This document shows, piece by piece, positions 46,537-54,955 of a DNA stretch of 64,000 bases; the first letter of the stretch is position 1; the number at the start of each line of letters is the position of its first letter. The notes beneath the pieces are model-generated. The model saw only the letters and a list, made by a program, of their open reading frames with translations, was not told the origin of the DNA and made no database searches. The position numbers and the translations under genes were made by a program. Location of the stretch: positions 1 through 64,000 of the forward strand of contig NZ_JAMXXK010000013.1 in NCBI RefSeq assembly GCF_024129735.1, read 5' to 3'. This DNA is from Acinetobacter lwoffii (GTDB lineage Bacteria; Pseudomonadota; Gammaproteobacteria; Pseudomonadales; Moraxellaceae).

Positions 46537-47407
46537 GGTCGGCCAGTTTAAAACCCAACTCTCACAGCGTATTTTGCAGTTTCAACAGCACTATCAAGAT
46601 TTCCGGTTATACGATTTTGGTAGTTATGCTTTAAATCGTTTAACTCCGAAACAAGGTTACACAGTCGAAACCCAATTGGCCTATGGCTTGAAATCCCGGC
46701 AACGCTTTGACCTGTTTCGGAGTCAGCAGCCTTTGCCACATCGTCCCCTGATTGTGTTTGTGCATGGCGGTGCTTGGTTGCATGGCGATAAAAAGGATTA
46801 TCAGTTTATTGGCGAGTCCTTTGCTAAAGAAGGTTATGATGTGGTGGTGATGAATTATCATCTGGCGCCACAACATATTTTTCCGACCTATATTCATGAT
46901 CTGCATTTATTGCTGAATCATTTGCAGCAGTCAGCTGGACAGTTGCAGATCTGTGCTGAAAATCTGGTCTTGATGGGACACTCTGCCGGGGCATTCAATG
47001 TGATGTCTGCCTTGTATCATCCGCAATCTGCCAGCATTGATCACAATCAAATCCGGGCGATTATTGGTCTGGCGGGGCCTTATCATTTTGATTACAAAAA
47101 TGATCCCATCTGTGCCGATGCATTTGATCAGGCGGTGCCTTATCAGCAGGTCATGCCTTATTATTTTGTTAGAAATAGCTCAACCCGGCATTATCTGTTT
47201 ATTGCCGAAAAAGACAAGATTGTTGGGCATTTCAATAGCCAGGATTTAGACCGCGTACTGAAAGAGAAGGGTAATCATAGCCATTTGATTCACATTCCGA
47301 AACTTGGCCATATTACGATCGTGGGTTCGCTCTCCAGTTTGTTTAGCCGCTTTTTCCAGACCAAGTCTCAGGTGCTCTGGGCGCTCGAGGATGCATTTAA
47401 ATCCTGA
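46526..47407 (+). CDS. Alpha/beta hydrolase (carboxylesterase-like)
   Basis: A 293-residue serine hydrolase of the esterase/lipase HSL-like group. The oxyanion motif HGGAWLHGDKKDY is near residue 78-90, the nucleophile elbow GHSAGAFN near 150-157, and a C-terminal catalytic His occurs in KLGHITIVG. The start ATG 46526 lies inside the end of dolP (11-base overlap); a longer open frame upstream covers dolP coding and is rejected. There is no signal peptide. Substrate unknown. A terminator follows. Confidence 0.82.
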   Translation: MNHKVGQFKTQLSQRILQFQQHYQDFRLYDFGSYALNRLTPKQGYTVETQLAYGLKSRQRFDLFRSQQPLPHRPLIVFVHGGAWLHGDKKDYQFIGESFAKEGYDVVVMNYHLAPQHIFPTYIHDLHLLLNHLQQSAGQLQICAENLVLMGHSAGAFNVMSALYHPQSASIDHNQIRAIIGLAGPYHFDYKNDPICADAFDQAVPYQQVMPYYFVRNSSTRHYLFIAEKDKIVGHFNSQDLDRVLKEKGNHSHLIHIPKLGHITIVGSLSSLFSRFFQTKSQVLWALEDAFKS

Positions 47408-47439
47408 TACTGATATGTTAGTTTAACCAAGCACTAGAT

Positions 47440-47481
47440 AAAAAAGAATCCAGTGGATGATCTCCCCTGGATTCTTTTTTT
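47440..47481. terminator. Bidirectional terminator
   Basis: The stem AAAAAGAATCCAG/CTGGATTCTTTTT with a loop of about 13 bases lies between the hydrolase gene and the convergent nudC. Confidence 0.88.
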
Positions 47482-47513
47482 GAGCCGTTGGGCTAAATCT
47501 TTCAAATACAGAT

Positions 47514-48290
47514 TTACAGCCAGGTCTTGGTGTCGTCTGCGACGGGCGTACCTTGAGTCACATGCATGATCATAGCATGGGCAATACTGCCTTTAAACGG
47601 AATTTCAGGCAGCTGATCGAATTTAAAGAATTGCGCATCGCTAATTTCTTCTTCCTGCAGCTGTAGCTCACCGCCAGCATATTCTGCCTTGAAGGCAATC
47701 ATCAGATTGCTTGGGAAAGGCCAGGGCTGGCTGGCCAGATACTGAATATTCTTGAGTTGTAAGCCAACTTCTTCTAGCGTTTCACGACGTACTGCATCTT
47801 CCAGCGTTTCACCCACTTCAACGAAACCGGCAATCAGTCCATACATCTGGCTTTTAGTATTACGTGCATTTTTGGCCAGCAGAATCTCGTCTTCACCTTT
47901 GGTAATAACAGTAATAACGCAAGGCTGTACCCGTGGATACTGACGGTAGTTGCAGGATGGGCAGACCATGGCATATTCAACAGCATGCACTTCAGTCGCT
48001 GTGCCGCAATGACTGCAAAATTTATGGTTACGACGCCATTCTAAAAGCTGTACCGCACGACTGGCCTGTTCAAATTGCTGGGTATTCCAGAACTGTAACA
48101 GCTGACGGATGGGAACCAGTTGTAAGCCTGCAGGAATAGGCTCATCGGGAAGGAGATCACGGGCAATCACTTGATCACCCGTGTGGAGTAGCAAATCACT
48201 TGCTAAGGCTTCAACTCGTGGAAGTTGAAAGTGTTGATCGACCAGCAGTTGCTGTTGTTGAAAAATATAAGCAAGTGATAATTTGGACAT
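47514..48290 (-). CDS. nudC: NADH pyrophosphatase / NAD-RNA decapping NudC
   Basis: A Nudix hydrolase that splits NADH to NMNH and AMP and removes NAD caps from RNA. The 258 residues include a zinc ribbon (CSHCGTATEVH then CPSCNYRQYPR, near 91-120), the Nudix box (GFVEVGETLEDAVRRETLEEVGL trimmed to GETLEDAVRRETLEEVG) and the NudC tail motif ending QPWPFPSNLMIAF. Its ATG shares one base with the stop of the FimL-like gene upstream (TAATG), so the two are coupled. Confidence 0.93.
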   Translation of the reverse strand: MSKLSLAYIFQQQQLLVDQHFQLPRVEALASDLLLHTGDQVIARDLLPDEPIPAGLQLVPIRQLLQFWNTQQFEQASRAVQLLEWRRNHKFCSHCGTATEVHAVEYAMVCPSCNYRQYPRVQPCVITVITKGEDEILLAKNARNTKSQMYGLIAGFVEVGETLEDAVRRETLEEVGLQLKNIQYLASQPWPFPSNLMIAFKAEYAGGELQLQEEEISDAQFFKFDQLPEIPFKGSIAHAMIMHVTQGTPVADDTKTWL

Positions 48291-49933
48291 TAGGCAACTA
48301 TTTTGAGTTTCTCACTACTGTCCAATGCTACCTGAAACATCGCCTGTAATACAGGCTGTTTGTTCTTTAAGTTATCAATCATCATGTCGGCACTGGCCAG
48401 GGTGTCTAAAGCACGATGAATTTCTTCCGGACTTAATGCAATCGACAGATCAATACGGTTCTTGATGAATTCTGCAGTGGTGGTGAATGCAGTACGAACA
48501 TGTTCTGCATTCAGGAACAGCATCGCGCCGCCAATCTCGCAAAACTGTACTGGAACAGGTTCGAGTGCAGTCAAGTCATGATCTTGCAGGTAATTGCTGA
48601 GAATCTGGCTAGAAAGCTCGATCAGGGCCTTGGTTTCTGTGAGTAAAGCAGCGTGTGCTTCATCCAGACGGTCCAGAGAAATATTCATGTTGTTGACGCG
48701 CAGCTGCAAGCGGCTCGAAGTGTGATGACGTTCCAGTACGCCAATCGAGTTCATGGCAGACAGAATGACATTCATCAACTGCTGGGCAAAGCTGGCATCC
48801 TGCATAATCTCGGGCTGGCTCAGTGAAGCAGCCTGACGGGTCAGGTCATGATAGGCTTCATTCAGGTTCAACACCTTGAAGATATTGGCCAAACTATTCA
48901 GTTGAGCCTGCAATTCCTGAGTCTTTTCAGGCGTCATATTCTGATAGTTGAACTCGATGTCATTACGAATTTGCGCCATTTCCGTGGTCACCAACTCGCT
49001 AATGGTATGCATGGTTTCAAAGTCAGGCCCATACAGATGGCGACTAAAGACCTGTAATTGCATATCGGTCAGCAGGTCATCGCCCACATTGAGCTGGCTA
49101 CGGATAGATTGCGCGGTTTCATCTTCCTGACTGATACACAGGCTGAGCACATTAGCTAAATCTGACAACGAAGCCTTGAAGCTGTCAGCCGAGCTAAAAT
49201 ACTGTGCCATGTTACGCTCAATGCTCACCAGTGTGCGTAGACGTGGCTCATTAATCAGCAGGTGCTCAATATTGTTAAATGCCACATAGACCAGATTCCA
49301 GTACTGCTTGCTGTCATGTTGTTCTGCAAGTCCTGCCAGATAAGCACCTACCAGTTTGATGGCTTGCAAATCCAGTTCACTTTCTTCCTGATTGATCAGC
49401 TTGTTGAGTGACAGCTTATACAGGCGATGTACATATTGGGATTTTTCCAGACTTGGTGCCTGTGGCAACGAAAAATCAGGGGTGACGCAATCCAATAAAC
49501 CTTCTACATGCTGGCCTTCAGTCGTCAGTGGCTTACCCAAAGCCAGTTCCAGACGGTTCAGGGTATCCAGCAAAAACTGTGGAATTTTCACTTCACGCAG
49601 ACAGATAAATTCGATATAGCGTTTCAGCATAGTGGTGCCTTCACTCAAGGCGATCACTTCTTGAGTATTGACCTGCGCCGGATTCCCCATAATCTTGCGC
49701 ATCAGTTCTGCTGAATATTGAGCGACTTTTGCTAGACTGGACATGTCGATGAGTGCCAGAACCTGGGCGCATTGTTCGAACTGATTTAATGCATCATCAA
49801 TACCAAAAGGTAAAGTCTGGTCTTCTACCAAGGTGCTTACTGCTGATTCGACTAACTTGATCGAGTTATCAACCTCATTTTTTATTATCAGTAAAGCTGT
49901 TGGATCAAAATGTATAGAGGTTTGGTAAGACAT
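48290..49933 (-). CDS. FimL-like (ChpA N-terminal-like) protein
   Basis: A 547-residue soluble, largely helical protein without catalytic motifs. Its layout and helical repeats resemble Pseudomonas FimL, a homologue of the N-terminal region of the ChpA chemosensory kinase with degenerate phosphotransfer-type domains (first near IDDALNQFEQCAQVLALIDMSSL trimmed to ALNQFEQCAQVLALIDMSS). FimL links type IV pilus assembly to cAMP production. ATG 49933 is favoured by the GGAAAGG site at 49943-49949; a GTG three codons upstream is the alternative. Sequence identity cannot be judged by eye, so a different role remains possible. It is coupled to nudC. Confidence 0.6.
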   Translation of the reverse strand: MSYQTSIHFDPTALLIIKNEVDNSIKLVESAVSTLVEDQTLPFGIDDALNQFEQCAQVLALIDMSSLAKVAQYSAELMRKIMGNPAQVNTQEVIALSEGTTMLKRYIEFICLREVKIPQFLLDTLNRLELALGKPLTTEGQHVEGLLDCVTPDFSLPQAPSLEKSQYVHRLYKLSLNKLINQEESELDLQAIKLVGAYLAGLAEQHDSKQYWNLVYVAFNNIEHLLINEPRLRTLVSIERNMAQYFSSADSFKASLSDLANVLSLCISQEDETAQSIRSQLNVGDDLLTDMQLQVFSRHLYGPDFETMHTISELVTTEMAQIRNDIEFNYQNMTPEKTQELQAQLNSLANIFKVLNLNEAYHDLTRQAASLSQPEIMQDASFAQQLMNVILSAMNSIGVLERHHTSSRLQLRVNNMNISLDRLDEAHAALLTETKALIELSSQILSNYLQDHDLTALEPVPVQFCEIGGAMLFLNAEHVRTAFTTTAEFIKNRIDLSIALSPEEIHRALDTLASADMMIDNLKNKQPVLQAMFQVALDSSEKLKIVA

Positions 49934-49969
49934 GATCTGCACCTTTCCTGGAGTATTATCTATATATGA

Positions 49970-49991
49970 GCCCCGCTTTAAACTACGGGGC
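49970..49991. repeat. Short GC-rich hairpin between rnhA-dnaQ and fimL-like gene
   Basis: GCCCCG/CGGGGC arms with a ten-base loop lie between two genes that are both on the minus strand. There is no T run on the minus strand, so termination is doubtful. It may slow transcription or stabilise an mRNA end. Confidence 0.4.
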
Positions 49992-50058
49992 CTCTTTGTA
50001 TTTACTATAACTGAAGAACGATAGTTTTAAACCTAAAGTATCCCCGGAAATGTAGATT

Positions 50059-51444
50059 TTATTTCGCGAAAAGGCAAGCAGTTCCATGTTTTTCTTCGAA
50101 TTGTTTGACCCAATTCTCATGTTCTTGCAGTTCCTGTTCTGACGGAAGAATTACCGGTAATTCAATTTCAACTCTGGCCATCCCTGAGCGGCTGTTCTGG
50201 TCTTCAGACTGAGACAGGGCATCGATATCAAAAGACACCTGTCCACCGGTCATCGCCAGATAAACATCCGACAGGATTTCCGCATCAAGCAAGGCACCGT
50301 GGAAAGTACGGTCACGTTGTGGAATCTCGTAACGGCGCACTAAGGCATCTAGCGAGTTTTTCTGACCGGGATGCTTGGACTTGGCCAGTGCCAGGGTATC
50401 GGTGACGTCACAGACTTCGGAGAGCGTTTTAAAACCTGCGCGTTTGAATTCCATATCCAGAAAGTTCATATCGAAGGTCGCGTTATGCGCAATAATTTCC
50501 GCGCCGTGTAAATAGTCAAACAGCACTTGAGAAATTTCTTCAAACAGCGGTTTGTCTTGCAGGAATTCGTCGGTGATCCCGTGGACATTGACAGAATCAC
50601 CGACCGGTGTTTTCGGATTGATATAAATATGAATCGAGCTGCCGGTCAGTTTGCGGTTAATCATTTCCAGCGCGCCGACTTCAATAATCCGGTCACCATC
50701 CTGATAATAAAAACCGGTGGTTTCAGTATCCAGAATCAGTTGTCGTGGGCCATGCAGCTGTAACTTGGCCGGTGTAATGACAATTTGCGGATGTATCTCA
50801 GTCGAGGCAGATGCGTCTGAAGATGAAGCATCTTCATTGCTGTCCGTTGCTAAAACTTCAGTCTGTACAATTTCTTCAACAGTCACTTCGATGATTTCTT
50901 CCGGCAGGTCTTCCAGCTCTTCTTCACTCTCAGCCAGATCCAGACCGAAAGGATCATCTAGCAACCAGTCGGGTTCAGATTTTTTTTTATCTTCAGACAT
51001 TGAAGGGCTTTGCTTGGATTTTTTCAGGGTTTCATCAGCACCCAGATTGGCCAGCTGATCGGCCATTTCATTGCCCGGATGTCCAGCATGACCTTTGACC
51101 CAGTGCCATTCAATATCGCGTCCTTGACAGACTTCATCGAGTTTTTGCCACAGATCCGGATTTTTGACGTCTTTCCAGTTTTTCTTTTTCCAGCCGTGAA
51201 TCCATTCGGTAATGCCTTGTTTGACGTACTTGGAATCGGTATAGATCACCAGTTTGTCTTGCTTGTCACAGAACAGAATCCCTTCAATCGCAGCCGTCAG
51301 TTCCATACGGTTATTGGTAGTATGGTCTTCACCGCCACAGATTTTGTGTTCTTGTTGGCCATTAACAATGTACGCACCCCAACCGCCTAAACCCGGGTTG
51401 CCGCGACAGGCGCCATCAACATAAAGTGTGATAGTTTGTGACAT
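50059..51444 (-). CDS. Fused ribonuclease HI and DNA polymerase III epsilon subunit
   Basis: A 461-residue two-enzyme fusion. Residues 1-140 are RNase HI, with catalytic Asp10, Glu48, Asp70 and Asp129 in place (VDGACRGNPG, NNRMELTAAIEG, YTDSKYV, HPGNEMADQLA). Residues 145-230 form an acidic, Glu/Asp/Ser-rich linker. Residues about 234-405 are the DEDDh proofreading exonuclease of epsilon (ILDTETTGFYYQDG with Asp239 and Glu241, AHNATFDMNFL, FHGALLDAEIL). A GGQVSFDID segment at the exonuclease end matches the clamp-binding region of E. coli epsilon, and a C-terminal tail may bind the polymerase. In E. coli rnhA and dnaQ are adjacent and divergent; here they are one frame. Confidence 0.93.
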   Translation of the reverse strand: MSQTITLYVDGACRGNPGLGGWGAYIVNGQQEHKICGGEDHTTNNRMELTAAIEGILFCDKQDKLVIYTDSKYVKQGITEWIHGWKKKNWKDVKNPDLWQKLDEVCQGRDIEWHWVKGHAGHPGNEMADQLANLGADETLKKSKQSPSMSEDKKKSEPDWLLDDPFGLDLAESEEELEDLPEEIIEVTVEEIVQTEVLATDSNEDASSSDASASTEIHPQIVITPAKLQLHGPRQLILDTETTGFYYQDGDRIIEVGALEMINRKLTGSSIHIYINPKTPVGDSVNVHGITDEFLQDKPLFEEISQVLFDYLHGAEIIAHNATFDMNFLDMEFKRAGFKTLSEVCDVTDTLALAKSKHPGQKNSLDALVRRYEIPQRDRTFHGALLDAEILSDVYLAMTGGQVSFDIDALSQSEDQNSRSGMARVEIELPVILPSEQELQEHENWVKQFEEKHGTACLFAK

Positions 51445-51651
51445 AGATTAAATCCGATCAAAATAGAACAAGCTGGAAGGCTTATTGTATAGCGCAAATG
51501 CAGTCGATCAATCTATATGTCCGGGATTTTTTAATTTCTTGTAACATTTAACGTGAAATCGCGGTAAATTATTGGCTTGAGTCTTCGACATGCTTCACTA
51601 CAATGGCATATCTAAAAAATAAATTTATATACGAGTTGTTTGGATTTCTTT

Positions 51652-54600
51652 ATGTATAAACCAACCGCAATTTTGTGGCAGCCGACATTACCTACATTTT
51701 TAAAATATTCTGTACTGGGAACTGCGCTTGCTTCTCTAGGACTGACGGGCTGTTCATCTACACAAAGTGCGACCCAAACAGCATCAAGCAAGCAGGTTGG
51801 ATCACAATATTTGGATGCCAGCAGTCTGGATGGACTCGAAGATTTACTCTCTGCAACGGATATGCGTGCAGTCGAAGGTGACCGTTTACAGATTCTGAAA
51901 CATGGTGATGTCTGGAAACGCATGACCGTGGGTTTCAAGATGGACTTAAGTGTCTGGAATCCGCGGATTGATGCGCAGCGTGGCTGGTTTATTTCACGTC
52001 AGCCTTATCTGGATCGCTTAAGTGCGCGTGCATCACGTTATTTATATTACACGGTAAAAGAAGCAGAACGCCGTGGTATGCCGACCGAGTTGGCGCTGTT
52101 ACCGATTATCGAAAGTTCTTATGATCCGGCTGCGACCAGTAGTGCGGCGGCGGCAGGTTTATGGCAATTTATTCCAAGTACCGGCCGTATTTATGGTTTA
52201 AAGCAGACCTCATTATACGATGGTCGCCGTGATGTAGTGGAATCGACCCGTGCAGCCTATGAATTTTTAGGCAGTCTGTATAACCAGTTTGGTTCCTGGG
52301 AATTGGCGCTCGCTTCTTATAATGCCGGCCCAGGCCGTATCCAGCAGGCAATTAACCGTAACAAAGCCGCAGGTCTGCCCACCGATTATTGGTCATTGAA
52401 ACTACCACAAGAAACCATGAGTTACGTGCCACGTTTCCTGGCGGTTGCACAAATTATTAAAAATCCGGGCAGTTATGGGGTGAGTTTGCCACCGATTGCC
52501 AACCGTCCGCATTTCCGTGAAGTACCGGTCGGTGTTGCCAGTTTAAATGAAATTGCAGCGATTACCGGTTTGAGCCGTGCAGAACTGTATCAATTAAACC
52601 CGGGTCATCGTGGTGATCATATTGATCCTGCAAGTCCGCGCCGTATTCTGATTCCAGCTGACCTAAGTCCTTCAGTCGATGAAAAGCTAAAAAAATTATC
52701 CGGTTCAGGTGGTTTATGGGCGAGTAACACGAGCAGCCTGCCGCGAAATACGACGACAGTGGTGCCCACCAGAGCTGCACCGCCAGAATTAAATACCAAA
52801 ACGATTACACCTTCTAAACAGACTCCGCCAGCGGTTGTTAGTAATCAGCCTGCAACGACTGTTGCTAAAACAACGACTCCGGCTAAAGCTGCAAGTACGC
52901 CACCTGTCGTCACAGCAGCGGTAAGTACCGCGACAACGGCAAATACTGTAACGCAGACTACGAAAAAGATTTCGACGCCTAAAGGCTCATCTGCCTTGGC
53001 CAGTTTTGCGGCACAAAGTGATTTGCCGATTCCAAGTGCGCCGCGTATTCCGGTAGCTGTAACACCTGCAGCGCCAGCGAAACAGATTCAGGTCGAACCA
53101 CCGATTTCGGCAGCTGAGCGTCAGCAAGTTGAGCAGGCGGTCATCGCACAGGATATTCAGAAAACTGTAGATGAAATTCTGCAGCCTGTCGCAACACCGG
53201 CAGAACAGGCCCAAGTGGTTGAAGAGCTGAAAGCATTGGCGCCGGCAGGTACAGAAATTGTTGATCCTTATGATGGCAAAATCAAGCTGACTGCCATTCA
53301 AACCAGCCTGTCTGTGGCTGAGCAGCAAGGTAAGGAGCTGACCAAAGGCTTCTCTTATCCAAAAGAAGTTGCTGACAATACCACTGCGAACTCGGTTGAA
53401 GCCAAGCTAAATCAGGGCAAAAATTACGTCAAGACGGATTCTGAAGTGGTGGTAGTGGCTCCAAAAGGCAAACGCAGTACCTATAAGGTATTACCAGGTG
53501 ATAATCTGGCAATGATTGCGGCCAAAAATGGCGTGAACTGGCGTGATGTGGCGAAATGGAACCAGATTGATCCAAATTCTCCGCTGTATGTGGGTACCAC
53601 CATTTATCTATATGATGCCAAACCTGTACAGGAAGCCAGCAAAGCCAAAGAAAAGCCGGAAACTTATGTCGTTCAGGCCAATGACTCTCTGACCAGTGTA
53701 GCGAATCAGTTTGGTTTTAGCGTGAAACAACTGGCTGATTTTAATGGACTGAGTACCAATAGCGGTCTGTTTGTTGGGCAAAAGCTGTCACTGAAAGAAA
53801 CGGTTGCCTCTAAATCCAAAGCTGAAGAGATTAAAAAAGCTGAAACTGCCAAGGTTCAGACTAAATCCTATACAGTGAAACGCGGTGAGTATCTGAAACT
53901 GATTGCCGATCGTTACGGGCTTTCAAATACCGAACTGGCATCATTAACGTCGGGTCTGACTGCCAGTAGCAGTCTGATGGTGGGACAGAAAATCAATGTA
54001 CCACTTCAGGAAGTTGAAGGGCTAACAACATCTAACCAGAAAACTGAACAGAAGTTTGAAAATGTTAAAGTCGATCAGACTGCAACTGAAAACTATCAGG
54101 TCAAACGCGGTGAAACACTGTATAGCATTGCCAGTCAAAGCAAGCTGAGTGTCTCTGAACTGGCTGCACTGAATGGGTTGTCTGCCAATAGTGGTTTACG
54201 TATAGGTCAGACCATCAAGATTCCAGCCGGCAGTCAAATCCCTGAAACCTATACGGTTCAATCGGGTGATACGCTGACCGGTATTGCCGCAAGATATAAT
54301 TTGTCAATGGACCAGGTGGCGAGCCTGAATGGCATGTCACGTAATGCAGGTTTGCGAGTGGGGCAGCGTCTGAAACTGAGTGGTGACGTGACAGAACCGG
54401 TAAGTGAAGTGGTCGCGGAAACTGCGGTCAAGAATACAAAATCGGATTCGCATGTGGTGAAGTCAGGGGAAACCTTAAGCTCTATTGCACGTCAGTATCA
54501 TTTACAACTGCAATATCTGGCAGATTTGAACGGCCTGAATACCAATAGCACAGTGCGTATTGGTCAGCGTTTAAAAATTGAGGGTGACTTTCCGGCAGAT

Positions 54601-54945
54601 AAAAAAGTTGAAGGCGTGAAAGTGGCAGCTAAGCCTGTAGCTTCTAAGGCAACTGAATCCTATACGGTAAAATCCGGTGAATCCCTGAATGCAATTGCCA
54701 GCCGTTTAGGCATAAGCGTGACCGACCTGGCTCAGTTAAATAATCTGAGTCCACGCGCAGGATTGCGTGTCAGTCAAACGATCCAGATTCCAAAACTGGT
54801 GACGGATTATAAAGTCAAACGCGGTGATACCTTAATCGGTCTGGCTTCACGTTATGGTCTGAACAGCAATGAACTGGCGGAAATGAATGATCTCAAACCA
54901 AATACACAATTGCGTATTGGTGATGTGATTAAAGTGCCGAATTAA
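51652..54945 (+). CDS. mltD: LysM-rich membrane-bound lytic transglycosylase MltD
   Basis: An outer-membrane lipoprotein of 1097 residues that cleaves peptidoglycan glycan strands. Signal peptide with lipobox LTGC; the catalytic SLT domain is near residues 130-290 (Glu in LLPIIESSYDP near 150, SAAAAGLWQFIPSTGR, SYNAGPGRIQQAI). A degenerate LysM follows near 290-330. A long Thr/Ala/Pro-rich linker spans about 345-600. Eight LysM repeats from about 609 to the end follow, each opening like YxVKxGDTLxxIA and ending VGQxLKI. E. coli MltD has about 450 residues with two LysM. ATG 51652 is chosen over TTG 51640. yejA follows after ten bases. Confidence 0.92.
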   Translation: MYKPTAILWQPTLPTFLKYSVLGTALASLGLTGCSSTQSATQTASSKQVGSQYLDASSLDGLEDLLSATDMRAVEGDRLQILKHGDVWKRMTVGFKMDLSVWNPRIDAQRGWFISRQPYLDRLSARASRYLYYTVKEAERRGMPTELALLPIIESSYDPAATSSAAAAGLWQFIPSTGRIYGLKQTSLYDGRRDVVESTRAAYEFLGSLYNQFGSWELALASYNAGPGRIQQAINRNKAAGLPTDYWSLKLPQETMSYVPRFLAVAQIIKNPGSYGVSLPPIANRPHFREVPVGVASLNEIAAITGLSRAELYQLNPGHRGDHIDPASPRRILIPADLSPSVDEKLKKLSGSGGLWASNTSSLPRNTTTVVPTRAAPPELNTKTITPSKQTPPAVVSNQPATTVAKTTTPAKAASTPPVVTAAVSTATTANTVTQTTKKISTPKGSSALASFAAQSDLPIPSAPRIPVAVTPAAPAKQIQVEPPISAAERQQVEQAVIAQDIQKTVDEILQPVATPAEQAQVVEELKALAPAGTEIVDPYDGKIKLTAIQTSLSVAEQQGKELTKGFSYPKEVADNTTANSVEAKLNQGKNYVKTDSEVVVVAPKGKRSTYKVLPGDNLAMIAAKNGVNWRDVAKWNQIDPNSPLYVGTTIYLYDAKPVQEASKAKEKPETYVVQANDSLTSVANQFGFSVKQLADFNGLSTNSGLFVGQKLSLKETVASKSKAEEIKKAETAKVQTKSYTVKRGEYLKLIADRYGLSNTELASLTSGLTASSSLMVGQKINVPLQEVEGLTTSNQKTEQKFENVKVDQTATENYQVKRGETLYSIASQSKLSVSELAALNGLSANSGLRIGQTIKIPAGSQIPETYTVQSGDTLTGIAARYNLSMDQVASLNGMSRNAGLRVGQRLKLSGDVTEPVSEVVAETAVKNTKSDSHVVKSGETLSSIARQYHLQLQYLADLNGLNTNSTVRIGQRLKIEGDFPADKKVEGVKVAAKPVASKATESYTVKSGESLNAIASRLGISVTDLAQLNNLSPRAGLRVSQTIQIPKLVTDYKVKRGDTLIGLASRYGLNSNELAEMNDLKPNTQLRIGDVIKVPN

Positions 54946-54955
54946 TGAATGGATC

